A stretch of 64,000 nt of DNA from positions 248,001-312,000 of the forward strand of contig NZ_JABRPK010000002.1 of the NCBI RefSeq assembly GCF_013248995.1, written 5' to 3'. Under the pieces are notes generated by a model, which worked only from the letters and a program-made list of their open reading frames with translations, was not told where the DNA came from and did not search any database. The position numbers and the translations under genes are program-made. The first letter of the stretch is position 1, and each line of letters starts with the position of its first letter. Of this stretch, positions 27,795-38,569 are shown piece by piece. This stretch comes from Frigoribacterium sp. VKM Ac-2836. GTDB lineage: Bacteria > Actinomycetota > Actinomycetes > Actinomycetales > Microbacteriaceae.

Positions 27795-28817
27795 ATGACG
27801 ACCACTTCCGTCACCACACGCAACACCACCACAGCGACCGACGACACCGAGGTCGAAGTCCTGTCACAGGTCCGAGGGGCCTCCACCGACCAGGTCGGCG
27901 ACTACCTCCGCCACATCGGTCGCATGCCGCTGCTCGACGCAGCCGAAGAGACCGAGATCGCCCGCCGCATCGAGGTCGGCCTGTTCGCCGGCGAGAAGCT
28001 CAAAGAGCTCCAGGCGGCCGACGCGGTCAAGAAGAACCGCACCAAGGCCCACGCCGAGACGATGCGCGACCTGCGCTGGCTGCAGCACGACGGCGAGCGT
28101 GCGAAGGACCGCATGATCACCGCGAACCTTCGTCTCGTCGTCAGCATCGCGAAGCGGTACACGCAGCGCGGCCTTCCCTTCATGGACGTCATCCAAGAGG
28201 GCAACCTCGGTCTCGTCCGTGCCGTCGAGAAGTTCGACTACACCCAGGGCTACAAGTTCTCGACCTACGCCACCTGGTGGATTCGTCAGGCCATCGCCCG
28301 TGGCCTGGCCGACAAGGCCCGTGCCATCCGCATCCCGGTGCACACGGTCGAGCGTATCAACCGCATCTCGCGCGCCGAGCGGGACCTCACCGTCGACCTG
28401 GGCCGCGCGCCCACCGTCGACGAGGTGGCCGAAGAGGTCGCCATGGAGGTCGCCGACCTCATCGAGCTGAAGTCGCGTTCGCACGAGCCGGTGTCGATCC
28501 ACACCGTCGTCGGTGACGCAGAGGACAGCGAGCTGGGCGACTTCATCGAAGACGAAGAGACCCCGTCGCCCACGCAGGCCACCGAGAGCACGCTGCTCAA
28601 CCGCGACATGCACGCCCTCGTGGCGACGTTGCCCGAAGACGAGGCACGTGTGATCCGCATGCGCTTCGGCCTCGACGACGACCAGCCCATGACCCTCGAC
28701 GAGATCTCGAAGCGCGTCCACTCGTCGCGTCAGGCGGTCTCGCGCGTGGAGAGCCGTGCGCGCCTCCGCATGTTCGCGAAGGCCGTCAGCCAGGACCTCC
28801 AGCTCTACCTGCAGTAG
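27795..28817 (+). CDS. group-2-like sigma-70 factor with divergent region 4.2
   Basis: The 340-residue protein has sigma regions 1.2 (DQVGDYLRHIGRMPLL), 2 (ANLRLVVSIAKRYTQRGLPF, DVIQEGNLGLVRAVEKFDY, KFSTYATWWIRQAIARGL), 3 and 4 (LPEDEARVIRMRFGL). The core-binding and -10 segments are canonical. The -35 recognition helix is not: it reads SSRQAVSRVESRARL where housekeeping sigmas have VTRERIRQIE. It is shorter than SigA at the N-terminus, so it is probably a stress or growth-phase sigma factor. Confidence 0.87.
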   Translation: MTTTSVTTRNTTTATDDTEVEVLSQVRGASTDQVGDYLRHIGRMPLLDAAEETEIARRIEVGLFAGEKLKELQAADAVKKNRTKAHAETMRDLRWLQHDGERAKDRMITANLRLVVSIAKRYTQRGLPFMDVIQEGNLGLVRAVEKFDYTQGYKFSTYATWWIRQAIARGLADKARAIRIPVHTVERINRISRAERDLTVDLGRAPTVDEVAEEVAMEVADLIELKSRSHEPVSIHTVVGDAEDSELGDFIEDEETPSPTQATESTLLNRDMHALVATLPEDEARVIRMRFGLDDDQPMTLDEISKRVHSSRQAVSRVESRARLRMFAKAVSQDLQLYLQ

Positions 28818-28835
28818 TCCGAACGCATCACGCAA

Positions 28836-28869
28836 GGGCCGCCGCCTGGGTCACCCCGGGCGACGGCCC
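28836..28869 (+). terminator. sigma-gene terminator
   Basis: GGGCCGCCGCCTGGG pairs with CCCGGGCGACGGCCC (two mismatches, short loop), 20 bases after the stop codon. Confidence 0.7.
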
Positions 28870-28903
28870 TTCGTCGTGCCTGGGGGTCGCAGGCCAGCCC
28901 TGT

Positions 28904-28959
28904 CGAGTGGGCAGAAGCTGCTTTTCGGCGGGCACCCAGCAGCATCTTCGGCCCATTCG
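28904..28959. repeat. imperfect hairpin, left flank of DUF559-type gene
   Basis: CGAGTGGGCAGAAGCTGC is inverted against GCAGCATCTTCGGCCCATTCG. The arm is closely related to that of the hairpin at 30049-30102 on the other side of the same gene. Confidence 0.45.
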
Positions 28960-29060
28960 GGCGGCGGGTCGTCTGGTCCCCAGGGCCGATGTGCTCGCAG
29001 TTGTCCCGAGGCGACGACACGAGGAGGCGCGGGAGAAGTCCCAGGGATCAGTCTCGACGG

Positions 29061-30041
29061 GTGCCGCGCATCGTCGTCCCCCGTCCGCTTGCCGATGGCC
29101 CTTTCGCCGTCGCCGAGGCTCACCGGGCAGGTCTCGGCGTCGGACGACTCCGAGGCTCCGACCTTGAGGCGCCGCACCGTGGCGTCCGGCGCCTCGTCGA
29201 CCCGGGTCGTGACCCGCACGGTTCCACGCCCGACCTGATGCAGTCGGCCCGGTCGCTGCGTCCGGTGATGCTGGAGGACTGGCGTTTCTCCCACGTGACG
29301 GCCCTCGGTCTCTGGGGTCTCCCCGTCCCGTGGCGGGTCCGAGACGCCAGAGAGCCCCTGCACGTCACCTCGACCGGCGGACGGGGCCCACGACGGCCCG
29401 GTGTCGTGGCGCACCGGGCCCGGTCGGCTCCGGACGTCGAGGTCACGACCGACGTCGGTGTGGCACGGCCCGAGCCGGGTCGTCTGCGGCTGCTGGTCGA
29501 CGGTCTGCCGGTGGACGATCCCGTCACGGCGTGGGTGGAGAGCGGGTCCTTGCTGACGGTCGACGACCTCGTCCGTGCCGGAGACGCGATCGTGGGCTCC
29601 TGGTCCGAGCACGGCATGGCACGCGAGCGCACCCTCGACGAGCTCGAACGTGCGGTGCGATCTGCCCGGGGTCGACGGGGTGTCAGCCGTGTCCGCGAGG
29701 CCTCGGCGCTGGTGCGACCCGGGGTCGAGTCGCCGAAGGAGACCGAGCTCCGCCTCCTGCTGACCCGGGCGGGGCTTCCCGAACCCGAGGTCAACGTCCG
29801 GACGTACGACGGCAGTGGGCGCTACCTCGGCAAACCCGACCTGCGGTACCCGTGGTGCAAGGTGGCCGTCGAGTACGAGGGCGACGAACACCGTCGTGAC
29901 CCCTGGCGATTCCGCACCGACATCCTGCGGCGAGAACGATTCGCCGACGCCGGCTGGAGGACCATCCGCTCCACCGACGACGACCTGCACGGGCGTCGCG
30001 CCGACGAACTCGTCGCCCGTGTCCGCCGATGTCTCGCGTGA
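29061..30041 (+). CDS. AbiEi-like/DUF559 (Vsr-type endonuclease fold) protein
   Basis: The 326-residue protein from the GTG at 29061 begins with an RVPRP...AVAEAHRAG...GRL segment typical of AbiEi-like winged-helix proteins. It ends with a DUF559 PD-(D/E)XK-like core: KPDLRYPWCKVAVEYEGDEH, then RTDILRRERFADAGWRTIR. These genes are common as scattered single copies in Microbacteriaceae; function is unknown. Start choice is uncertain, as the frame opens 72 bases earlier. Related hairpins flank it on both sides. Confidence 0.65.
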   Translation: MPRIVVPRPLADGPFAVAEAHRAGLGVGRLRGSDLEAPHRGVRRLVDPGRDPHGSTPDLMQSARSLRPVMLEDWRFSHVTALGLWGLPVPWRVRDAREPLHVTSTGGRGPRRPGVVAHRARSAPDVEVTTDVGVARPEPGRLRLLVDGLPVDDPVTAWVESGSLLTVDDLVRAGDAIVGSWSEHGMARERTLDELERAVRSARGRRGVSRVREASALVRPGVESPKETELRLLLTRAGLPEPEVNVRTYDGSGRYLGKPDLRYPWCKVAVEYEGDEHRRDPWRFRTDILRRERFADAGWRTIRSTDDDLHGRRADELVARVRRCLA

Positions 30042-30048
30042 AGCGATC

Positions 30049-30102
30049 GAGTGGGCACGAGATGCTCCTCCGGGCCGACGTACGAGCATGTTGTGCCCAC
30101 TC
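30049..30102. repeat. hairpin, right flank of DUF559-type gene
   Basis: GAGTGGGCACGAGATGCTC faces GAGCATGTTGTGCCCACTC across a 16-base loop, starting eight bases after the stop codon. It can act as a terminator, but its similarity to 28904-28959 suggests a dispersed repeat family. Confidence 0.55.
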
Positions 30103-30270
30103 GTGCGTCCGCGCGGCCCGAACCCGCCATCGACAGGGGAGGCGCGGGGCGGTACCGTGAGCAGACCAGGGTCACGAGGTGGCCGGGCCACGAGATACAT
30201 GTGGACACGAGACACTCGGGGCCGCGAGGGACACGCGCGCACGAGGCGCGACACGAGAGGGGTGAAGAGC

Positions 30271-30330
30271 ATGACTGCCGTCAACGCACATCACGCGTAC
30301 CCCACTCACCCCGAGACCCTCCGCCCGTAG
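30271..30330 (+). CDS. possible 19-residue leader peptide upstream of RIO kinase
   Basis: An ATG preceded by GAGGGGTGAAG encodes MTAVNAHHAYPTHPETLRP and stops at 30330, 63 bases before the RIO kinase TTG. The good ribosome site and position suggest a translated upstream ORF. It contains three histidines but no attenuator could be recognised. Confidence 0.35.
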   Translation: MTAVNAHHAYPTHPETLRP

Positions 30331-30393
30331 CGACAGCCGCGCGACCGTCGTCGTGCCCGCCGGGCAGGTCTCACGCCTCCCCTGGAGCATCGC

Positions 30394-31245
30394 TTGACCT
30401 TCTCCGACGATTTCGTCGTGCCCACCTTCTCCACCGTCGACCCCGACGTCGACGCCGACCAGCGCTGGTCCACCTGGCCGGCCGCCACCCCCACCGAACG
30501 CGGGCCCCGGCCCTGGCCCGCCTGGGTCGTCACCTCGGCCGCCGCGATCGACACCGAGCTCGGCGTCGTCAAGACCGGCAAGGAGGCCGACGTCCACCTC
30601 GTCGACCGGGCCGTGCCGACGGACGTCGTGCTCGGCGCCGGTGACGGAGCCCGCGCCTCCTTGCTGGCCGCCAAGCGGTACCGCGGACCCGAGCAGAGCG
30701 ACTTCCACCGTTCGTCCGAGTACCGCGAGGGCCGACGTGTGCGCAACACCCGCGACGGTCGGGCGATGGCCCGAGGCACGCAGCACGGCCGTCGGGTGCA
30801 GGCGGGGCTCTGGGCCGCGGCCGAGTTCGACGCCCTCTGCCGCATGCACGCACTCGGGGTCGCCGTGCCCTACCCGGTGCAGATCAGCGGCACCGAGATC
30901 CTGATGGAGTTCGTCGGACACGGGGTCGAAGCCGCCCCGCGCCTGGCCCAGGTCAAGGACGACGGTGCGACGCTGTGGCCCTTGTTCGAGCAGGTGCACG
31001 AGATCGTGCTCGGCTTCGCGCGGGCCGGCTTCGCGCACGGCGACCTCTCGCCGTACAACCTGCTGGTCCACGACGGGCGGGTGGTCGCCATCGACGTGCC
31101 CCAGCTGGTCGACGTCGCGAGCAACCCGGCCGGTGTCGACCTGCTCGAACGCGACTGCCGCAACGTCTGCGCCTGGTTCGCCCGGCGCGGGTTCGTGCGT
31201 GACCCCGAGCAGGTCTTCGCCGAGGCGCTCGGCGAGGTCTACTAG
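30394..31245 (+). CDS. RIO1-family atypical serine kinase
   Basis: The 283-residue protein has a nucleotide loop KTGKEADVHL (about residue 60), the ATP-binding lysine in LLAAKRY, catalytic loop HGDLSPYNLL and metal motif VAIDVPQLVD. This matches RIO1-type kinases found in actinobacteria; their bacterial substrate is unknown. The start is probably the TTG at 30394, with GGAG eight bases upstream. It converges on nadK across a nonamer hairpin. Confidence 0.87.
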   Translation: MTFSDDFVVPTFSTVDPDVDADQRWSTWPAATPTERGPRPWPAWVVTSAAAIDTELGVVKTGKEADVHLVDRAVPTDVVLGAGDGARASLLAAKRYRGPEQSDFHRSSEYREGRRVRNTRDGRAMARGTQHGRRVQAGLWAAAEFDALCRMHALGVAVPYPVQISGTEILMEFVGHGVEAAPRLAQVKDDGATLWPLFEQVHEIVLGFARAGFAHGDLSPYNLLVHDGRVVAIDVPQLVDVASNPAGVDLLERDCRNVCAWFARRGFVRDPEQVFAEALGEVY

Positions 31246-31273
31246 CCGGGGCCGGGCGACGGCGGCAGAGCGC

Positions 31274-31312
31274 AGGAGGCGCGGTGCGCGTCCACCGCAC
31301 ACCGCGCCTCCT
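31274..31312. terminator. hairpin made of two inverted nonamer copies
   Basis: AGGAGGCGCGGTG pairs perfectly with CACCGCGCCTCCT (13 bp, 13-base loop) between convergent RIO-kinase and nadK genes. It is a likely bidirectional terminator. Confidence 0.65.
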
Positions 31313-31325
31313 CGAGGTGGTCGCG

Positions 31326-32324
31326 TCAGTGCGCGGGGCTGATGCCGGTGACGGCGGCGTCGTCGTCGTGCACGACCCCGGCGATGCCGCCGGCACGTTC
31401 GGCGCGCTCGCGGAACCGCGCCCGGACGTCGGTCGGGACGAGCTCGAGCAGCTGGTCCTCGCGCAGCGGCAGATCGAGCAGGCTGAGCTTGAGCCGACCC
31501 TTGCGCCCGTGCCGGTCGGCGTCGAGCCGGATGACCTGCCCGGCGTCGCGCCGCAGCACGAGACGGATGACGCAGCCCTCGCTGACGTCGGCGACCACGC
31601 GGCCGTCGACCTCGAGCGCCGCCGAATGGGTGCCGTCGCCGATCTCGAACCTCAGCCGTTCGCGCGGGCCCAGCACCACCGAGCGGTCGATGCCCGACAT
31701 CGGCGCCACCGGGGTGACCACGACGGCGGCGATCGCGGGCGACAGGATGGGACCGCCCGCGGCGTAGTTGTAGGCGGTCGATCCGGCCGGGGTCGCCGCC
31801 ACGATCGCGTCGGCCTTGTAGTAGCCGTAGGGGGTCTCGTCGAGCACGAGGTCGGCGGAGACCACGCCTTCGCCCGGGCGCCGGGCCACCGAGGCGTCGT
31901 TGAAGGCCAGGTAGGTGTTCTCGAAGCCGGTGGTCGAGTGCGTGACCTCGAGCGCGTGGTGCGCCTCGAGCGAGAACTGCTTCTGCCCGACGCGGTCGAG
32001 GGCTTCGGGCAGGTCATGGGGCTCGACCTCGACGAGGAATCCCACGTTGCCGTAGTTGACGCCGAGCACGGGCACGGGGCGCTCGGCCACGAGACGCATG
32101 GCGCCCAGCATCGTGCCGTCGCCGCCGAGGGCCACCACGACCGTGACGCGCTCGCGGAAGGTGCGCTCGTCGACCAGATCGACGCCCTCGCCGACCCGAG
32201 CGGCGTCGGAGGTCATGGCGACCAGATGGGCCTGTGATCGGGCCGTCCAGCTGCGGATGATCTCGACGCTGTCGAGAACCGACTTCGTGGGGTGCGGAAC
32301 GAGGCCGACCGTGAACTTGCCCAT
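31326..32324 (-). CDS. nadK: NAD kinase
   Basis: The 332-residue enzyme has GGDGTMLGAMR, the family's phosphate-binding motif, NDASVARRPGEG, and the GSTAYNYAAGGPIL catalytic stretch. It makes NADP from NAD. The ATG at 32324 is leaderless (TAGCCT seven bases upstream); an earlier start at 32354 would place the promoter inside the gene. In actinobacteria nadK often neighbours recN; here it is alone. Confidence 0.95.
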   Translation of the reverse strand: MGKFTVGLVPHPTKSVLDSVEIIRSWTARSQAHLVAMTSDAARVGEGVDLVDERTFRERVTVVVALGGDGTMLGAMRLVAERPVPVLGVNYGNVGFLVEVEPHDLPEALDRVGQKQFSLEAHHALEVTHSTTGFENTYLAFNDASVARRPGEGVVSADLVLDETPYGYYKADAIVAATPAGSTAYNYAAGGPILSPAIAAVVVTPVAPMSGIDRSVVLGPRERLRFEIGDGTHSAALEVDGRVVADVSEGCVIRLVLRRDAGQVIRLDADRHGRKGRLKLSLLDLPLREDQLLELVPTDVRARFRERAERAGGIAGVVHDDDAAVTGISPAH

Positions 32325-32453
32325 GGACGCGAGGCTAGCCGCCGCACCTGTCAACGCGCGCCGTCAGCCCGCTTGCGCACTGCTCTATGCCCCCAGCGAA
32401 CAGGGGCAGATTAAGCCGCGGGGCCTGGTTACTCTCTCTGTAAACCGGTGCCG

Positions 32454-32459
32454 TACCCT
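32454..32459 (+). promoter_or_regulatory. -10 element of clpC
   Basis: TACCCT is preceded at about 16-18 bases by TGTAAA. Roughly 55 bases of leader follow before the clpC ATG. No HAIR or clear ClgR box was recognised. Confidence 0.4.
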
Positions 32460-32519
32460 GCGGGCGCCAGATGCACATTCGGTGGCGACAACCACCCCGC
32501 CACCTAGGGAGCAAAGAAG

Positions 32520-35009
<2,490 letters not shown>

Positions 35010-35083
35010 GCGCGACACCAGCACGACAGCGACACCGGCACGACGGTCATACCGAAGGAGGCGCGAGTCGCCTTCGACGCCAG

Positions 35084-35111
35084 GGGCGGTCTCTCACGAG
35101 AGAGGCCGCCC
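35084..35111 (+). terminator. clpC terminator
   Basis: GGGCGGTCTCTC pairs with GAGAGGCCGCCC (one mismatch) with a 4-base loop, about 75 bases after the stop, followed by TTCG. Confidence 0.75.
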
Positions 35112-35200
35112 TTCGGCGTACCCGGGGACGGGTCGCGAACGCGTCGCTAGGCTGGGCGACGGCCCGCGCCTCCTCGGGTCGTCGTCTTCGAGGGAGTCCC

Positions 35201-35770
35201 ATGTCAGACGCGGCAGACGCGCCCATCGGTGCCGGCGGGCTCGGCGGTGCCGACCGGCACGGCATCACGGTGCGCAACGCCGTCGTCAGCGACGTGCCCC
35301 ACATCCAGCGGCTGTGCGAGCCGTTCGTGCAGAAGCGCATCCTGCTCGGCAAAGACCTCGTGACGCTGTACGGCGACGTCCAGGAGTTCCAGATCGCGGT
35401 CGGGCCCGACGGGGTGCCGATCGGCTGCGGTGCGCTGCACGTCATGTGGGACGACCTGGCCGAGGTGCGGACGCTCGCCCTCGACGCCGCGTGGATTCGC
35501 AAGGGCGTCGGCCACCGCCTCCTCGAGTCGCTCGAAGGGGCGGCCCGCCGGCTCGAGATCGGCCGGCTGTTCTGCCTGACGTTCGAGGTCGACTTCTTCG
35601 AGAAGCACGGATACCTCAACGTCGGCGACGACGGGCTCGTGCCGCCGGACGTCTACGGCGAGCTCGTCCGCTCGACCGACGAAGGTGTCGCCGAGTTCCT
35701 CGACCTGGCCCGGGTCAAGCCCAACACGCTGGGCAACTCGCGCATGCTCAAGGCGCTGCCCGCGCTCTAG
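35201..35770 (+). CDS. amino-acid N-acetyltransferase, N-acetylglutamate synthase-like GNAT
   Basis: The 189-residue GNAT lacks an amino-acid-kinase domain and resembles the short actinobacterial glutamate acetyltransferase. ITVRNAVVSDVPHIQRL opens the fold. EVRTLALDAAWIRKGVGHRLLESL contains the acetyl-CoA pyrophosphate loop, and LTFEVDFFEKHGY is typical of the family. It would start arginine synthesis by acetylating glutamate. It has its own ribosome site and a nonamer copy in its leader. Confidence 0.82.
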   Translation: MSDAADAPIGAGGLGGADRHGITVRNAVVSDVPHIQRLCEPFVQKRILLGKDLVTLYGDVQEFQIAVGPDGVPIGCGALHVMWDDLAEVRTLALDAAWIRKGVGHRLLESLEGAARRLEIGRLFCLTFEVDFFEKHGYLNVGDDGLVPPDVYGELVRSTDEGVAEFLDLARVKPNTLGNSRMLKALPAL

Positions 35771-35797
35771 TCGCCCTAGCCCTAGGTGTCCGTGGCC

Positions 35798-35861
35798 GGT
35801 CGAGTGGTCCCGAATCGTCCCTCACCCCAGGAGGCGCGGGTCGAGTGGTCCCGAATCGTCC
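35798..35861. repeat. 23-bp direct repeat flanking one nonamer copy
   Basis: The 23-bp unit starting GGTCGAGTGGTCCCGAATCG occurs at 35798-35820 and 35839-35861, separated by 18 bases that contain CAGGAGGCGCGG. The copies are identical. It lies between convergent genes. Confidence 0.8.
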
Positions 35862-35876
35862 TTCCCCGGGCTGGGG

Positions 35877-36368
35877 CTAGCGGAGGGCCTTGAGGAGGTC
35901 TTCGGGGGCTGCGGCCATGGTGTGCGGGCCGGCGATGTCGAAGAAGACCTGCTCGATGACGTCGAGGTGGGCCTCGAGGAACACCCGCAGCGAGAGCGCG
36001 TCGTAGAGCATGACCTGACGGTCGGGGTCGTCGGGGACCATTGCGGCGTAGGCCTCGGCCGACGAGAAGAGCAGCAGGATTCGCTTGTCGGTGTTCTCGC
36101 GACCGAAGACGCGCACCTGGTCGCCCTCGTCGGGGAGGGCTCCGTCGTCGGGGCCGCCGGTGGACGGGGCGGCGTCGGTCGTGTCGGCCGGCAGCACGAG
36201 CTTCGGGACGACGACGACGTCGTGCCGCAGGGCGAACGCGACGGCGGCGGCGTCCTGGGCGGCGAGGGCGAGTTCGAGCGACTCGGACCGGAAGGTGCCG
36301 TTGCGGTCGGCCGGGTCGACGGGCTCGCGGGGGCCGACGGGCTCGGAGGAGGGGGTGGCTGCGTTCAC
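35877..36368 (-). CDS. SseB-like domain protein
   Basis: The 163-residue protein begins at a GTG. It contains AAVAFALRHDVVVVPKLVLP and KRILLLFSSAEAYAAMVP, features of the SseB N-terminal domain family seen in actinobacteria. The biochemical role is unknown. It is downstream of the exported protein at 36382 with a 14-base gap, so co-transcription is likely. Confidence 0.65.
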   Translation of the reverse strand: MNAATPSSEPVGPREPVDPADRNGTFRSESLELALAAQDAAAVAFALRHDVVVVPKLVLPADTTDAAPSTGGPDDGALPDEGDQVRVFGRENTDKRILLLFSSAEAYAAMVPDDPDRQVMLYDALSLRVFLEAHLDVIEQVFFDIAGPHTMAAAPEDLLKALR

Positions 36369-36381
36369 GGGTGGGTCACTG

Positions 36382-37062
36382 TCAGTTCAGGATCATCTGG
36401 GCGGTGTCGGCGGAGGTGATGTCGCCGACCGAGACGGCGAGACGGTAGGTCGCTCCGCCACCGGTGACGGGCGTGCGCGAGGTGGACTCGCAGGTGTCGG
36501 CGGACGAGCGGGTGCGGTCCCAGGCGATCGGGGGAGTGCTGAGGGTCTGGCCCGCGGTGAGCGTGACGACCTGGTTGGTGCCGTTCACCTGGCAGTCCTT
36601 CGACGACCAGTACTGCTCTTCGCCACTCGAGATGACGAGGGTCTGCTGGGCCGAACCCAGGTCGATCGAGCAGTCGGCCCGACCCGAGTTGGTGATCGAC
36701 ATCGAGATCTGCGGCAACTCGGTGGCGGCGTAGGTCGTCTTGTCGGTGACGGGCTCGAGCTCGATGTCGCGGGTCGAGCAGGTCGCGGCGTCGGAGGCGC
36801 CCTCGGTCGAGGTGTCGGCCGGGTCGGCCGTGGCGTCGGCCGCGGGAGCGGTTTCGGTGGCGGCCGACTCGCTCGGAGCGGGATCGGCCGCGGGCGCGGA
36901 GGTCGTCGCGGCGGCACCGGGTTCGGCTGAGCCCGAGCCGGGACGGACGACGATCAACACGATGATGACCACGACCGCGATCAGACCGAGCGCGAGCACC
37001 GCGCGACGACGCCAGTAGACCGAGGGCGGTTGTGGCCCGACCGGGTTCTTGAACGTCGACAT
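36382..37062 (-). CDS. membrane-anchored extracellular protein, unknown function
   Basis: The 226-residue protein has one N-terminal transmembrane helix (AVLALGLIAVVVIIVLIVV), an Ala/Pro/Asp-rich spacer, and a C-terminal beta-type domain with four cysteines (ATCSTRD, ADCSID, KDCQV, DTCES). The domain resembles DUF4232-like folds. The ATG at 37062 is leaderless (TAACCT six bases upstream). Likely anchored outside the membrane. Confidence 0.65.
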   Translation of the reverse strand: MSTFKNPVGPQPPSVYWRRRAVLALGLIAVVVIIVLIVVRPGSGSAEPGAAATTSAPAADPAPSESAATETAPAADATADPADTSTEGASDAATCSTRDIELEPVTDKTTYAATELPQISMSITNSGRADCSIDLGSAQQTLVISSGEEQYWSSKDCQVNGTNQVVTLTAGQTLSTPPIAWDRTRSSADTCESTSRTPVTGGGATYRLAVSVGDITSADTAQMILN

Positions 37063-37195
37063 GCGCACAGGTTAAGGGCCGGTCAGGGCGTTGGCCGGGA
37101 CCGTCGCGGCGTGTGGGCTGAGAATCCGCGTGGAGCGGGGTGCAGGCGTCGGGCCGGGGCGGTGGCGGGACGTGCCCCGGTGTGGGACGTGCGGT

Positions 37196-38560
37196 TCAGA
37201 AGGCGCGGTCGAGCTCGCGGTCGCGTTCGGAGCCCGCGGCACTGAACGCCCGGCGGAGAGCTTCGCGCAGGTTGCCCGATTCGGCGTCGACGAGCTGGGT
37301 GAAGCCGAGGCGCCGTGCTTCTGACGCGCGCTGCTTGGGCGAGGAGACGGGGCGGATCTCGCCGGCGAGGCTGATCTCGCCGACGGCGGCCATGGTCTGG
37401 GGGAAGGGCTTCTCTCGGCTGGCGCTGGCCAGGGCGAGTGCGATGGCGAGGTCGGCACCGGGTTCGGTGATCTTGATGCCGCCGACGGTGCTGACGTAGA
37501 CGTCGGCGTCGCCGAGGCGGATGCCTGCTCGACGTTCGAGAACGGCGAGCAGCATGGCGACGCGCGACGAGTCGACACCGTTGACGACGCGACGGGGTTG
37601 GGGCGTCGAGCTGGCGACGATGAGCGCCTGGACCTCGACCGGCAGGGCCCGGCGGCCCTCCATCGCGACGGTGATGCAGGTGCCGCTGACCGGGGTGCCG
37701 TTGCGGGACATGAAGAGGCCGCTGGGGTCGGCGACCTCGGCGATGCCGTCGCCGGTCATCTCGAAGCAGCCGACCTCGTCGGTGGGACCGAATCGGTTCT
37801 TGTGGGCGCGGATGAAGCGGAGGGCGGTCTGGCGGTCGCCTTCGAACTGGCAGACGACGTCGACGAGGTGTTCGAGCAGACGGGGACCGGCGATGGTGCC
37901 GTCTTTCGTGACGTGGCCGACGAGCAGGACGGGCAGGTTGCGGTCTTTGCTGACCCGGATCAGGGTCGAGGCGACCTCGCGCACCTGCGAGGTGCCGCCG
38001 GCGATGCCGTCGATGCTCGAGGACGAGACGGTCTGCACCGAGTCGACGATGACGAGTTGCGGGTCGACCTGGTCGATCTGGCCGAGGATGACCGCGAGGT
38101 CGACCTCGGCGGCGAGGAAGAGGTTGTCGTGCATGGCACCGGTGCGTTGGGCCCGGAGGCGGACCTGCGAGGCGCTCTCTTCGGCGGTGACGTAGAGGAC
38201 GCGGGCACCCGTGGCGGCGGCACGCGAGGCCACCTCGAGCAGCAGGGTCGACTTGCCGACACCGGGTTCGCCACTCAACAGGATGGCGGCGCCGGGCACG
38301 ATGCCGCCGCCGAGGACGCGGTCGAACTCGGCGATACCGCTCGGCCAGTACGCGACGCTGTTGGCCTCGACCTGCGTGATGGGTCGGGCGATGCGGTCGC
38401 CTTCGACGCGGACCGAGGCGGTGCCGCGGGCGCTGACCAGTGCCGAGGTGACGTCGACGACGGTGCCCCACCGCTGGCACTCGCCGCACCGGCCGGCCCA
38501 TTTCAGGCTCGTCCAGCCGCACTCGGTGCAGCGGAACGGGGGAGTGGTGGGGCGGGCCAT
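37196..38560 (-). CDS. radA: DNA repair protein RadA
   Basis: The 454-residue protein has the N-terminal C4 zinc finger (CTECG, CGECQRW), Walker A GEPGVGKST, the KNRFG motif (HKNRFGPTDEVG) and a C-terminal Lon-protease-like domain. RadA drives branch migration in recombination. The start is leaderless with TAGGCT six bases upstream, placed inside the end of the upstream hydrolase gene. Confidence 0.96.
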   Translation of the reverse strand: MARPTTPPFRCTECGWTSLKWAGRCGECQRWGTVVDVTSALVSARGTASVRVEGDRIARPITQVEANSVAYWPSGIAEFDRVLGGGIVPGAAILLSGEPGVGKSTLLLEVASRAAATGARVLYVTAEESASQVRLRAQRTGAMHDNLFLAAEVDLAVILGQIDQVDPQLVIVDSVQTVSSSSIDGIAGGTSQVREVASTLIRVSKDRNLPVLLVGHVTKDGTIAGPRLLEHLVDVVCQFEGDRQTALRFIRAHKNRFGPTDEVGCFEMTGDGIAEVADPSGLFMSRNGTPVSGTCITVAMEGRRALPVEVQALIVASSTPQPRRVVNGVDSSRVAMLLAVLERRAGIRLGDADVYVSTVGGIKITEPGADLAIALALASASREKPFPQTMAAVGEISLAGEIRPVSSPKQRASEARRLGFTQLVDAESGNLREALRRAFSAAGSERDRELDRAF

Positions 38561-38569
38561 GCTGTCAGC

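Noticed and set aside
27445-27798. A 117-codon frame upstream of the sigma gene
   Set aside because: No ribosome site, no family features and lower-GC composition unlike coding DNA; treated as leader.
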